Below, piece by piece: positions 1-7,475 of a stretch of DNA of 54,853 nucleotides. The notes under the pieces are model-generated. The model was not told the DNA's origin, did no database searches, and was given only the letters and a program-made list of their open reading frames with translations. The position numbers were made by a program, and so were the translations under genes. Location: positions 1 through 54,853 of the forward strand of contig JALORC010000037.1 of NCBI GenBank assembly GCA_025459175.1, written 5' to 3'. The stretch's first letter is position 1, and each line of letters begins with the position of its first letter. The stretch is from Planctomycetota bacterium (GTDB lineage: Bacteria > Planctomycetota > UBA1135 > UBA2386).

Positions 1-85
1 CCACCCGCGCGCAACCCCATGCCATAACTAGGCCTGGAATCGCCCCCTGGAAACGCCACCGCCCCGCGGCTTGGGGCCACGAGGC

Positions 86-125
86 GGATGGGGCCGGTTC
101 ACGCCGGCGAGATGGCTCCCCATCC
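86..125. repeat. compound inverted repeat
   Basis: GGATGGGG (86-93) is the exact reverse complement of CCCCATCC (118-125). Inside the loop GCCGG (93-97) can pair with CCGGC (104-108) around TTCACG. The two stems share base 93, so they compete slightly at that point. No T-tract follows, so it is not a clear terminator, and its role is unknown. Confidence 0.35.
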
Positions 126-188
126 AGGACTTGAACCCGCGGCCCCCTGATTAGCGGTCGCCGACACCCGCTACACATCACCCTACGC
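113..188 (-). other. degenerate tRNA-like sequence
   Basis: Read on the minus strand, this holds GGTTCAAGTCC (127-137), a good T-arm core, an anticodon-loop-like CCGCTAA, and GCCA near its 3' end. The anticodon stem has only two of five pairs, the T stem has a mismatch, and no 5' acceptor strand complementary to ATGGGGA was found. It is most likely a tRNA relic or a chance match. The rest of 1-270 shows no gene. Confidence 0.2.
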
Positions 189-251
189 CACCTCCCCGAC
201 CACCAGCGCAACTCACAATCCCACCGCCCCACGCCACCCCGCGACCGCCCG

Positions 252-273
252 CCCCTCCCTCCCTCCCTCCCTA
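252..273 (-). other. G-quadruplex motif at stop codon
   Basis: On the minus strand the TAG stop of the gene at 271-1929 runs straight into five GGG tracts separated by single A residues; the stop codon's G is the first G. Five G3 tracts with one-nt loops is the pattern of very stable parallel quadruplexes. It would lie in the mRNA at the point of termination. Folding is inferred, not shown. Confidence 0.5.
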
Positions 274-1929
274 CTCCCCGACCCGCAGCCCGACCCTCGC
301 CAAAACCCCCTCCTGCGCCGCGAACACCCCATTCGCGCGCACCTCATCCCCCAACGTCGCCAGCGTCCAATCCCCGATCGGCAGCCCCCGACACCGGAAC
401 CGCCCGCCCCGATCGGTGCGAACGACCGCACTCTGCCGCACCGCGGCGTCGTTGCCGCCGACCTGCAACGCCACCGACGCGACCAGGATCTCGATCCCGG
501 GCACCCCTTCGCCCGCCGCATCCGACAGCACACCCTCGACATCCCCACACCGCACCGGCTCCCAGACCGGCCCCTCGCTCCCCGCATTGGCCTGCCACTC
601 GGCGGTCAGCACCCCGCCGCGCGGACTCACCGCGAGCAGCCGCAGCGCGCCGGTCGGCAGATCGAGGTCGAGCCGGCCGTCGCCGTCGGCCCACGCGCTC
701 AGCAGCGGCCGGTGGTCGGCTCCGTGCTGCCGGTCGACGACCGTGACTTCGGCGAACGCGAGCGCCTCGCCGCGCCCGTCGACGAGCCGTTGCCGCAAGG
801 TCGCGGCGGGTTCGAGCTGCAGCGAGATCGGTTGCGTCGGGTCGCAGGGCACCCAGCAGCAGCCGTCGCGGAACGTTCGCTCGCCGTCGGCGATCATCGC
901 GCCCGCGCCGAGCCGGATGCCCACGTGTGCACCGGCGGCCTCGAGCAGGTTCCGGGGCAGCTTCGCCAACGCCTGGAAGCTGCCGAGTTCGCCGGTGATC
1001 GCGGTGGCGAGCACCTGACCGCTGCGATCGCGCAGCACGACCTGCAGGCCGATCGCCGGCCCGCCGCCGAGCCAGCGCAGCTTGCCGGTGATGGCGGGCA
1101 GATCGGTCGGGCGCGCGTTCACCTGCTGGTTGCTGCCCGGTCGGAGCCAGAGCGTGTCCGGCTCCGTGCGGTAGCCCGGCGCCTCGAGCGAAGCGAGGCA
1201 GCTCGTCTGCAGCCGCAGCTCCGCGGTCGCGTCGGCGCGCAGTGCGGTGCGGCCGCCGTCGAGCGCCGCCATCGGGTCGGGGCCGAACACGCGCAGATGC
1301 GGGGTCCGGTTCGGATCGGGCGGCAGGCCCGCCACCAGCACCAGCGCGCGACCGGCCGTGCCGCCGAGCGTCAGGTCGGCGCGCCCGTCCGCGCGCAGCC
1401 CGAGCCGCTGTTCGGCGCGGCCGGCGGCGCCGAGCGCGAACAGGTTGAGCTTGCGCAGCGGCAGCGCGGTCAGGTGGTAGCTGCCGTCGGCGGCCGTGGT
1501 GGTGTCGGTGCGAAAGCCCATCGCGGTCGCCAGCACCCGCGCGCCGGCGACCGGCGCGCCGTCCGGGTCGAGCACCCGGCCGCGCAGGTCGGCGGCGTCC
1601 TCGAGCACGACGCACAGCACCGGCGACCGGGTGGCGGGTCGCACCGTGCGCCGCGCCACCGTGTTGCCGCGCCGGTGGAACGAGAGCTCGGCGCTGCCCT
1701 CGGGCAGCCGCAGCCGGAACCGCCCGTCGCCGTCGCCGTGGCTGCGGACGGACGCCGCGCCGGCGCGTTCGGCGCGCACTTCGACCGCGGGAATCGGGTC
1801 GCCGAGCACGTCGAGCACCAGGCCCTCGATGAATTCTCCCCGGGTCGCGGGGGGCGCCTGCTGCTGACCGGTGGCGCCTGGCGCGAACGTCGACACCAGG
1901 GCAGGCAGCAGCAAGGTCGCAGGGCGCAT
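271..1929 (-). CDS. secreted carboxypeptidase-regulatory-like protein
   Basis: This 552-residue protein starts with a signal peptide (hydrophobic segment about residues 4-20, then GQQQAPP). The rest is a string of beta-rich modules of the carboxypeptidase regulatory-like / transthyretin type. Typical openings are GLVLDVLGDPIPAVEV near residue 37, GRVLDPDGAPVAGARV near 117, and weaker copies near 380 and 468. Such domains are usually non-catalytic and found in exported or surface proteins. A GGAG ribosome site precedes the ATG by about 8 nt, which supports this start. It diverges from the desaturase gene. A G-quadruplex motif begins at its stop codon. The specific role is unknown. Confidence 0.8.
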   Translation of the reverse strand: MRPATLLLPALVSTFAPGATGQQQAPPATRGEFIEGLVLDVLGDPIPAVEVRAERAGAASVRSHGDGDGRFRLRLPEGSAELSFHRRGNTVARRTVRPATRSPVLCVVLEDAADLRGRVLDPDGAPVAGARVLATAMGFRTDTTTAADGSYHLTALPLRKLNLFALGAAGRAEQRLGLRADGRADLTLGGTAGRALVLVAGLPPDPNRTPHLRVFGPDPMAALDGGRTALRADATAELRLQTSCLASLEAPGYRTEPDTLWLRPGSNQQVNARPTDLPAITGKLRWLGGGPAIGLQVVLRDRSGQVLATAITGELGSFQALAKLPRNLLEAAGAHVGIRLGAGAMIADGERTFRDGCCWVPCDPTQPISLQLEPAATLRQRLVDGRGEALAFAEVTVVDRQHGADHRPLLSAWADGDGRLDLDLPTGALRLLAVSPRGGVLTAEWQANAGSEGPVWEPVRCGDVEGVLSDAAGEGVPGIEILVASVALQVGGNDAAVRQSAVVRTDRGGRFRCRGLPIGDWTLATLGDEVRANGVFAAQEGVLARVGLRVGE

Positions 1930-1962
1930 GGCAGGTTCTCCGCGGCGGTCGACGCGCGAGCT

Positions 1963-1978
1963 TACGGACTACTCCGTA
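1963..1978. repeat. small perfect palindrome in divergent promoter region
   Basis: TACGGA-CTAC-TCCGTA is a perfect 6-bp inverted repeat in the gap between the divergent gene at 1929 and the desaturase. Its place would suit an operator or a leader hairpin of the minus-strand mRNA. No regulator was identified. Confidence 0.3.
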
Positions 1979-2074
1979 GCGGTGGTTCCCAGGTGCCGGG
2001 CCAGGGCCGGGCCGGCTCGGCGCGATGGCACGAAAACCTGAGGAACGTTGTGCGGACGTCTCGTTCCGGGTCGA

Positions 2075-2080
2075 TACAGT
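2075..2080 (+). promoter_or_regulatory. -10 box TACAGT before desaturase
   Basis: TACAGT lies 10 nt before the ATG at 2091, and no Shine-Dalgarno sequence intervenes. It matches the TANNNT box seen before many starts here. TTGTGC at 2048-2053 is 21 nt upstream, too far for an ideal -35. Confidence 0.35.
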
Positions 2081-2090
2081 CTTCGCGCCG

Positions 2091-3221
2091 ATGTGCTCGG
2101 CGACCCCAGATCTGATGAAGACTCCGAACGCCCGTGACCGCGCGCCATCGCGTCGGTCGACCCCAGCCGTGGCGGCCGTCGCCGCCGGTTCTCCCCAGGC
2201 CAAGACCGCCGAGCCGATGTCCGCGGTGATCGGCAACTCGTGGAAGGCCATCGTCGCCCGCTTCTCGACCCCGAGCTGGGGTCGCGCGGCCTGGCAGCTC
2301 GGTTCGACGCTGCTGGCCTACGTCGCGGCCTGGGCCGTGATGTTGCTGCTGGTCGATGTCTCGTGGTGGCTGGTGGCACCGATGATCGTGCTCGCCGGCG
2401 GCCTCGCGGTGCGCATCTTCATCATCTTCCACGACTGCGGCCACGGCTCGTTCTTCCCGTCGCGGCTCGCCAACGACCTGGTCGGCGCCTGCACCGGCCT
2501 GCTGACCTTCACGCCGTACCGCGCCTGGCGCGCCGAGCACGCCGTGCACCACGGTGCCACCGGCGACCTCGATCGCCGCGGCGTCGGCGACGTCTGGACG
2601 ATGACGGTGCAGGAATACCTCGAGGCCTCGCGCTGGCGGCGCTTTGCCTACCGCATCTCGCGCAACCCGATCGTGCTGTTCGTGATCGCGCCGTTCGTGC
2701 TGTTCGTGGGCTTGCAGCGCTTCCCGCGCCGGGACGCGGCGCCGCGCGAGAAGTGGTCGGTGATCGGCACCGACGTGGCGCTGCTCGGCCTGTTCGCCGC
2801 CGGCGGCGCGCTGTTCGGCTGGGGCACGTTCGCGATCCTGCAGCTGTCGGTGCTGGCCGTCGCCGGCGCGATCGGCGTGTGGCTGTTCTACATGCAGCAT
2901 CAGTTCGAGGATGCCTACTGGGAACGCGGCGAGCGCTGGGACTACGTGACCGCGGCGCTGAAGGGCAGCTCGTTCCTGATGCTGCCGAAGGTGCTGCAGT
3001 GGTTCTCCGGCAACATCGGGTTCCACCACATCCATCACCTGAGCCCGCGCATCCCCAACTACCACCTCGAGCGCTGCCATGCGTCGGATCCGCTGTTCCA
3101 GAGCGTGCGGCCGATGACGCTGCGCAGCAGCTTGAAGTCGATGGGGCTGCGGCTGTGGGACGAGGCGTCGCAGAAGCTGGTCGGCTATCGCCACCTGCGC
3201 CAGTATCGGGCCTCGCGCTGA
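2091..3221 (+). CDS. membrane fatty acid desaturase
   Basis: This is an integral-membrane di-iron fatty acid desaturase that introduces a double bond into lipid acyl chains. From the ATG at 2091 (376 aa) the three histidine clusters are HDCGH at 114-118, HAVHH at 150-154 and HHIHH at 312-316, with hydrophobic segments before and between them. These residues bind the iron pair in this family. In-frame ATGs also exist at 2025, 2115 and 2217. The 2091 start follows a -10-like TACAGT; the Ala/Arg-rich first 40 residues are poorly constrained, so a later start is possible. The last codons fall inside a 17-bp tandem repeat that covers the stop. Regiospecificity cannot be told from sequence. Confidence 0.9.
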   Translation: MCSATPDLMKTPNARDRAPSRRSTPAVAAVAAGSPQAKTAEPMSAVIGNSWKAIVARFSTPSWGRAAWQLGSTLLAYVAAWAVMLLLVDVSWWLVAPMIVLAGGLAVRIFIIFHDCGHGSFFPSRLANDLVGACTGLLTFTPYRAWRAEHAVHHGATGDLDRRGVGDVWTMTVQEYLEASRWRRFAYRISRNPIVLFVIAPFVLFVGLQRFPRRDAAPREKWSVIGTDVALLGLFAAGGALFGWGTFAILQLSVLAVAGAIGVWLFYMQHQFEDAYWERGERWDYVTAALKGSSFLMLPKVLQWFSGNIGFHHIHHLSPRIPNYHLERCHASDPLFQSVRPMTLRSSLKSMGLRLWDEASQKLVGYRHLRQYRASR

Positions 3222-3277
3222 TTCGGGCCTCGCGCTGATTCGGGCCTCGCGCTGAGTCGGGCGGGCCTCGCGCCGAG
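3206..3277 (+). repeat. 17-bp tandem repeat over the desaturase stop codon
   Basis: The unit TCGGGCCTCGCGCTGAT occurs twice exactly (3206-3222, 3223-3239), once with a final G (3240-3256), and once as an expanded, divergent copy (3257-3277). The TGA stop at 3219-3221 is inside the first unit, so the array probably arose by slippage at the gene's end. Confidence 0.85.
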
Positions 3278-3279
3278 TC

Positions 3280-3297
3280 GGCGGCCGGCTGGCCGCC
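3280..3297 (+). terminator. GC hairpin after desaturase
   Basis: GGCGGCC (3280-3286) and GGCCGCC (3291-3297) form a perfect 7-bp stem around GGCT. No T-run follows, so termination is only likely. Confidence 0.35.
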
Positions 3298-3342
3298 CCG
3301 CGCGGGATGGCGACGATCTTTTGCGGCAATGCGAGACGGGCA

Positions 3343-3371
3343 TTGCCAGGATGCCGGGGAGTTGCTAGCGT
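3343..3371 (+). promoter_or_regulatory. promoter of the RRM gene leader
   Basis: TTGCCA (3343-3348), exactly 17 bp, then TAGCGT (3366-3371). Transcription would begin near 3378, the first bases of the long leader hairpin. It is one of the best -35/-10 pairs in the window. A short inverted repeat, GGCAATG (3325-3331) with CATTGCC (3341-3347), overlaps the -35. Confidence 0.6.
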
Positions 3372-3376
3372 CTCGG

Positions 3377-3578
3377 ACCTGGGGTGCGATCCAGTCGACG
3401 CGCCCCAGGTTCTTACGTAGCGACTGGATGACCCGCGCCGATGCGCTGGTAGCCGGCGCATCCGCCCCCGTTCGCCCTCTCGTCGAGGTCGCAACCCGGA
3501 CGGTTGCACTTCCGAGTCCGTGGCACTGTGCTGCGTGTCGGCTATCTAGGACTGCGGCCGCGGGGTTCGGAGTGACTC
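3377..3578 (+). promoter_or_regulatory. structured 5' leader with pseudoknot-like pairing
   Basis: This ~200-nt leader lies between the promoter and the RRM gene. Stem A pairs 3377-3388 with 3399-3410 (12 bp, one G-U). Its 10-nt loop contains ATCCAGTCG (3389-3397), which is exactly complementary to CGACTGGAT (3421-3429), giving an A-B-A'-B' order. Hairpin C pairs 3440-3449 with 3453-3462 (10 bp, one G-U, loop UAG). Hairpin D pairs GCAACC 3491-3496 with GGTTGC 3502-3507. A CGGAG ribosome site is at 3568-3572. Together with the promoter, this covers most of the gene-free stretch 3222-3578. It may act as an autoregulatory or temperature-responsive leader, or as a separate small RNA. The pairing is seen; the function is inference. 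Confidence 0.55.
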
Positions 3579-3956
3579 ATGGGTAAGCGTTTGTTCGTCG
3601 GCAACCTCTCCTTCAATTCGACCGAGGACGGCCTCGCAGCGATTTTCGAGCAGGGCGGCTGGCAGGTCGCGAGCATCAGCGTCGTGACCGATCGTGACAC
3701 GGGTCGCTCGCGCGGCTTCGCGTTCGTCGAGATGAACTCGGATGCGGACGCCCAGGCGGCGATCGCGGCTCTGGATGGCCAGAACTTCGATGGCCGCCCG
3801 CTGCGCGTCAACGAAGCCGAAGAGAAGAAGCCGCGCAGCGGCGGCTTCGGCGGCGGCGGCGGCGGTGGTGGCGGCTACGGCGGCGACCGCCGTGGCGGCG
3901 GCGGCGGTGGCCGTGGCGGTGGTGGTGGCGGCGGCGGCGGTCGCGACCGCTGGTGA
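3579..3956 (+). CDS. glycine-rich RRM RNA-binding protein
   Basis: This 125-residue protein has one RNA recognition motif followed by a Gly/Arg tail. RNP2 is LFVGNL at residues 5-10 and RNP1 is SRGFAFVEM at 44-52, both with the expected aromatic residues for RNA stacking. From residue 88 onward it is nearly all glycine with scattered Arg, ending GRDRW. The layout is that of cold-inducible glycine-rich RNA-binding proteins of cyanobacteria and plants, which act in the cytoplasm as RNA chaperones or mRNA binders. CGGAG stands 6 nt before the ATG. The long structured leader upstream and a strong terminator downstream make it a single-gene unit; autoregulation through the leader is plausible but unproven. 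Confidence 0.93.
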   Translation: MGKRLFVGNLSFNSTEDGLAAIFEQGGWQVASISVVTDRDTGRSRGFAFVEMNSDADAQAAIAALDGQNFDGRPLRVNEAEEKKPRSGGFGGGGGGGGGYGGDRRGGGGGGRGGGGGGGGGRDRW

Positions 3957-4014
3957 TCGGCCGTTCGGTTGCCTGAGCCATGTGCTCGCGCAGCTGACCT
4001 GATCCGTCCTGAAC

Positions 4015-4057
4015 AACCCGTCGTGGTGCGCAAGCGCCACGGCGGGTTGCTTCATTT
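4015..4057 (+). terminator. strong intrinsic terminator of the RRM gene
   Basis: A 15-bp stem (4015-4029 with 4034-4048, two G-U pairs) is closed by a GCAA tetraloop of the GNRA type and followed by the T-rich GCTTCATTT. It ends the RRM transcript and shows that the next gene must start after it. Confidence 0.8.
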
Positions 4058-4090
4058 CCGCCCCCTGGCTCGATCGGTCGCCGGTGGCGC

Positions 4091-4096
4091 TATACA
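4091..4096 (+). promoter_or_regulatory. -10 box TATACA, likely leaderless
   Basis: TATACA is 7 nt before the ATG at 4104 with no Shine-Dalgarno between. It suggests transcription starts at or next to the start codon. The -35 region is weak. Confidence 0.5.
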
Positions 4097-4103
4097 GCGA
4101 CCC

Positions 4104-5291
4104 ATGCTGGCTCGGCTGTGCTCGCTGGTGTGCCTCGGCGGTTGGGTTGGCTTGTCGGCGCAGGACGATGCGTCGATCCTGAGCGCACTCGCCGACCCGA
4201 GCGGGTGGCGCAGCGAAGAGGTCGGCGACGGTGTGTGGCTGCGCCAGGTGTGGCTGCCGCGTCTGTTCGACGGGGCCCAACATCTCACCGTGCTCGAGAT
4301 CGCGCCGGCGGCCGGCGCCAGCTTCTCGGTGATCGCCCCGGGGCACCGCCGCCGCACCAGCGCGATCGGCACCGACACCGGTTCGCTGGCGGCCATCAAC
4401 GGCGGCTTCTTCGCGATCGAGTCGACCGGCGCGCCGACCGGCTTGCTGCGCATCGACGGCGAGCTGCGGGTGCCGGCGAAGCCCGACCAGGGCAGTCTCG
4501 GCATCGCTGCCGACGGCCAGCTGCGGCTGATGGCGCGGCCCGCCGGCGACTGGCCGGAGGTCGAGGACGCGCTCGGCGCCGGGCCGCTGCTGGTGCAGAA
4601 CGGCGCGCTCGTCGACCACGGCGAACGGCAGCGGCGCATTCGCCATCCGCGGTCGGCGATCGGCACCCGCGCCGACGGGGTGGTGGTCTGGCTGACGGTC
4701 GACGGTCGCACCCAGGCCGCGGCGGGCACCACGCTGGAGCAGACCGGTCGCTTGCTGCTGGCGCTCGGGTGTGACGCCGGGCTCAACCTGGACGGCGGTG
4801 GCAGCACGACGCTGTGGGTGGCCGGTCGCGGCATCTGCAATCGACCGTGCGACAACAAGCGCTTCGACCGGCGCGGGGAACGGGCGGTGGCGACCGCGCT
4901 GGTGCTGCAGCAGCGCGCGGTGGTCGTCGTCGACGACGACGAGGCCGAGCTGGTCGGGGCCGGGTGGCAGCCCGATCGGCCGGCCCTCGCGGCGCACGGG
5001 CGCGACGCCGCGTGCCTCGAGGGGGCCGGTGCGGCGCGGCTCGTCGCGGCGCTGCCGCGCGCCGGGCGATGGCGCGCCTTCGCGTGGGCCGCGGACGAGG
5101 CGGTGGGCTCTGGCTACCAGCTCACGCTGCCGAACGCGCCGGCGTCGCAGACCGGGTCGCTCGGCGCCGCCGGCTGGAACGAGCTGGGGGTATTCGAACT
5201 CGCGGTCGCCGGCGCCGCTGCGGTGCAGTTCGAGCCGGCTGACGGATCGCCGCTGTGGCTCGACGCGGTGCGGTTCGTGCAGCAGCCGTGA
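4104..5291 (+). CDS. secreted phosphodiester glycosidase family protein
   Basis: This 395-residue exported protein has an N-terminal signal peptide (about residues 1-19). Its first part matches the phosphodiester glycosidase / NAGPA (DUF2233) fold: NGGFF at 99-103, HPRSAIG at 181-187 and NLDGGGSTT at 228-236 are the family's hallmark segments. Relatives remove GlcNAc from phosphodiester-linked sugars or act on polysaccharide phosphodiesters. The C-terminal third (about 275-395) resembles golvesin-like carbohydrate-binding modules, ending with ...LWLDAVRF. The ATG at 4104 is chosen because it begins the signal peptide and lies after the upstream terminator. The substrate is unknown. Confidence 0.85.
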   Translation: MLARLCSLVCLGGWVGLSAQDDASILSALADPSGWRSEEVGDGVWLRQVWLPRLFDGAQHLTVLEIAPAAGASFSVIAPGHRRRTSAIGTDTGSLAAINGGFFAIESTGAPTGLLRIDGELRVPAKPDQGSLGIAADGQLRLMARPAGDWPEVEDALGAGPLLVQNGALVDHGERQRRIRHPRSAIGTRADGVVVWLTVDGRTQAAAGTTLEQTGRLLLALGCDAGLNLDGGGSTTLWVAGRGICNRPCDNKRFDRRGERAVATALVLQQRAVVVVDDDEAELVGAGWQPDRPALAAHGRDAACLEGAGAARLVAALPRAGRWRAFAWAADEAVGSGYQLTLPNAPASQTGSLGAAGWNELGVFELAVAGAAAVQFEPADGSPLWLDAVRFVQQP

Positions 5292-5299
5292 GCGAGGGC

Positions 5300-5305
5300 T
5301 ATACG
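5300..5305 (+). promoter_or_regulatory. -10 box TATACG, likely leaderless
   Basis: TATACG lies 8 nt before the ATG at 5314, without a ribosome site. No convincing -35 is seen. Confidence 0.4.
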
Positions 5306-5313
5306 TGGTCGGC

Positions 5314-5817
5314 ATGGCGAAGCCGCGCCTGCGTCCGGTGTTCGATCGCCCGCTGCGCTGCGACCCGCGGGTGTTCTTCGCCGAACTCGCCCGCCGGCTG
5401 TCGGCACCGGGTTCCGGCTGCCGCGGCCAGATCTTCGCGCAGGGCGCGATCCTGCGTGTGGTCGGCAGCGAACGGCGGCTGTGGAGCCCGGCGCTGACGA
5501 TCGACGTCGAGCCGGTGGCCGACGGCGGCCATCGGCTGCACGCGCGCTTCTCGCCGAGTTCGCCGGTCTGGACCGCGTTCGTCGCGATCTACCTGGCGCT
5601 CGCGTGCCTCGGCATCGGTGCCGCGTGCTACGGCGGCGCGCAGCTGATCATGAAGGTGACGCCGTGGGCGTTCGTCGGCGTGCCGATCGCGCTGGCGCTG
5701 GCGGCGTTCACCTACGGCGCGGCCTTCATCGGCCAAGGGCTCGGCGGCGAGGACATGTACACGCTGCGCAGCTTCGTCGAGGGCACCGCCGACGGCGCCG
5801 ACGCGGCGCGTGCCTAG
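5314..5817 (+). CDS. small membrane protein of unknown function
   Basis: This 167-residue protein has about 85 mostly soluble N-terminal residues, then two hydrophobic segments (near 88-110 and 117-140), and a short acidic tail. No family was recognised. It starts 22 nt after the glycosidase stop, so it may be cotranscribed, but it also has its own -10-like box. Its end overlaps the stop region of the convergent 5'-nucleotidase gene by 4 bp. A GTG at 5305 is an alternative start three codons earlier. Confidence 0.7.
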   Translation: MAKPRLRPVFDRPLRCDPRVFFAELARRLSAPGSGCRGQIFAQGAILRVVGSERRLWSPALTIDVEPVADGGHRLHARFSPSSPVWTAFVAIYLALACLGIGAACYGGAQLIMKVTPWAFVGVPIALALAAFTYGAAFIGQGLGGEDMYTLRSFVEGTADGADAARA

Positions 5818-7409
5818 CGGTCGCGGGCGCGGAACTCGATCCGGTTGTCGCCGGCCGCGCGCAGACCGCGGTCGCGTTCGGCTGCCTCGATCAGCACCTG
5901 GTGCAGCTGCACGCCGTGATCGCGGCGGTCGGTGCCGCGCGCGAACGCGGACAGGCCGTCGCCGCCGCGGGCCAGGAACGAACTGGTGGCGACGCGATAG
6001 CTGCGCGCGTCGTCGAGCGGGGCGTCGCCGATCGTGACGTCCAGCAGCTGCCGCGCCCCGTCCTGCTCGGTGTAGCGGTAGCTGCCGCCGCCGATCTCGA
6101 GCGGGCGCCGGCCCTCGGCGAGCGAGTTCTGCAGCACCGCCCGCAGTTGCGCCCCGGTCAGCGACATCGACACCAGCGTGTTGTCGAACGGCAGCAGCTC
6201 GAACAGCATGCGCCGCGTCAACGAGCCGCTGGCGAGGTGTGCGCGCAAGCCACCCTTGTTGGTGACCGCGACGTCGGCCGCGGCGGCGGCGCGGAACACG
6301 TCGCAGACCAGGTTGCCGGCCGGCGAACTGCGCGCGCCGCGGTCGTCGTAGGGCGGGATCTCGAGCGTGCCGATCGGCTGGTCCCAGTGCGCGGTGAGCT
6401 CGGCGGTCGCGGCCGTGAACCACTGTTCGGTATCGGTGTCCGGGGGCGCCCGTTCGGCGTCGAGTTCGACCAGTTCGCCGCCGAGCAGCTGCAGCCGCCG
6501 GTGCTCGCGGTCGGCGCGCGCGAGCACGCGCCAGACCTCGCTGGCCTTGCCATGCGTCTGCACGATCCAGCAGTTGCCCTCGCGCAGCGGGGCGGTGAGG
6601 CCGGTGTGCGAATGGCCGCCGAGGATCAGCGGCACCTGCGGGAAGGCCTTCGCCAGCTGGCGATCGACCTCGACGCCGCAGTGGGTCAGCAGCACCACGA
6701 CGTCGCCGGCGCGCTCGGCCGCGGGCATGGCGATGCGCAGCGCCTGCAGTTCGTCGTCGAACTCGGCGCTGCCCCACGGGCCGGTCGACACCGCCTTGGT
6801 GTCCTTCGTGATCAGGCCGAGCACGACGATCTTCAGGCCGTGCGCATCGATCACCGCGAACGGTCGCACGCGCTGCCACGCCGACGGCGCGGGCGCGGCA
6901 GTGTCGCGCAGGTTGGCGGCGAGCACCGGGAACTTCGCGGCGGCGAGCAGGCGCTGCAGGTTGTCCGGGCCGAAGTCGAACTCGTGGTTGCCGAGCGCCG
7001 CCGCGTCGAGTCGCAGGCGGTTGTAGAACTCGATCGTCAGCAGGCCCTTGCTGGTGTTGCCCTCGAGGGTGCCCTGGAACCAGTCGCCGCCGTCGGTGAC
7101 GACGACGGTGCGCCCGGCGGCGGCCGCAGCGGTGCGTTCGCGCTGCACGAAGCCCGCCAGCGCCGCGGCGCCACCGAGCCGCGGGGCGCGATCGTCGGGC
7201 AGGCCGGGGCGCAGCTTCCAGAACGCCCGCTGCGGCCGGAACTGGCCGTGGAAGTCGTTCCAGTGCAGGAACACGAGGTCGGCCGCGGCGGCCTCCTTCG
7301 GCACCGGCGTCGGCGCGGGCGTCGGCGCTGGCGCCGCTTGCGCCGACAGTGGTGCCGCGGCGAACAGCGCGAGCGCGCCGATTGCGAGAGCGTGGGGCAG
7401 GCAGGCCAT
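5814..7409 (-). CDS. secreted 5'-nucleotidase / UshA-type metallophosphoesterase
   Basis: This 531-residue protein has a signal peptide (to about residue 25) and a Pro/Ala linker. The N-terminal two-metal phosphoesterase domain shows NDFHG at 51-55, GGDWFQG at 107-113, GNHEFD at 140-145 and GGHSH at 264-268, all metal-ligand motifs. The C-terminal 5'-nucleotidase domain (about 345-510) binds the nucleoside. Relatives hydrolyse extracellular nucleotides in the periplasm and release phosphate and nucleoside. TAGGAC lies 7 nt before the ATG on its strand, so the mRNA may be leaderless. The exact substrate is not determined by sequence. Confidence 0.92.
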   Translation of the reverse strand: MACLPHALAIGALALFAAAPLSAQAAPAPTPAPTPVPKEAAAADLVFLHWNDFHGQFRPQRAFWKLRPGLPDDRAPRLGGAAALAGFVQRERTAAAAAGRTVVVTDGGDWFQGTLEGNTSKGLLTIEFYNRLRLDAAALGNHEFDFGPDNLQRLLAAAKFPVLAANLRDTAAPAPSAWQRVRPFAVIDAHGLKIVVLGLITKDTKAVSTGPWGSAEFDDELQALRIAMPAAERAGDVVVLLTHCGVEVDRQLAKAFPQVPLILGGHSHTGLTAPLREGNCWIVQTHGKASEVWRVLARADREHRRLQLLGGELVELDAERAPPDTDTEQWFTAATAELTAHWDQPIGTLEIPPYDDRGARSSPAGNLVCDVFRAAAAADVAVTNKGGLRAHLASGSLTRRMLFELLPFDNTLVSMSLTGAQLRAVLQNSLAEGRRPLEIGGGSYRYTEQDGARQLLDVTIGDAPLDDARSYRVATSSFLARGGDGLSAFARGTDRRDHGVQLHQVLIEAAERDRGLRAAGDNRIEFRARDR

Positions 7410-7416
7410 GCCCGCA

Positions 7417-7422
7417 GTCCTA
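7417..7422 (-). promoter_or_regulatory. -10 box TAGGAC, likely leaderless
   Basis: On the minus strand TAGGAC is followed by 7 nt and then the nucleotidase ATG. No Shine-Dalgarno is present. Confidence 0.4.
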
Positions 7423-7475
7423 CCGCGGCGGCCGCGCGCTGTCTGCCCCCGCGCACTACCGGCCGCGCGCGTCGC

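Noticed and set aside
113..188. Functional tRNA gene, or selC
   Set aside because: The anticodon stem and acceptor stem do not pair, and no TCA-anticodon fold with a long variable arm could be drawn.
712..2115. 467-residue plus-strand frame opposite the first gene
   Set aside because: It lacks domains and a signal peptide and mirrors the minus-strand coding pattern; the minus-strand product has a signal peptide and known modules.
3838..3956. GGC/GGT-rich tract as a regulatory G-quadruplex
   Set aside because: It is explained by the poly-glycine tail of the RRM protein.
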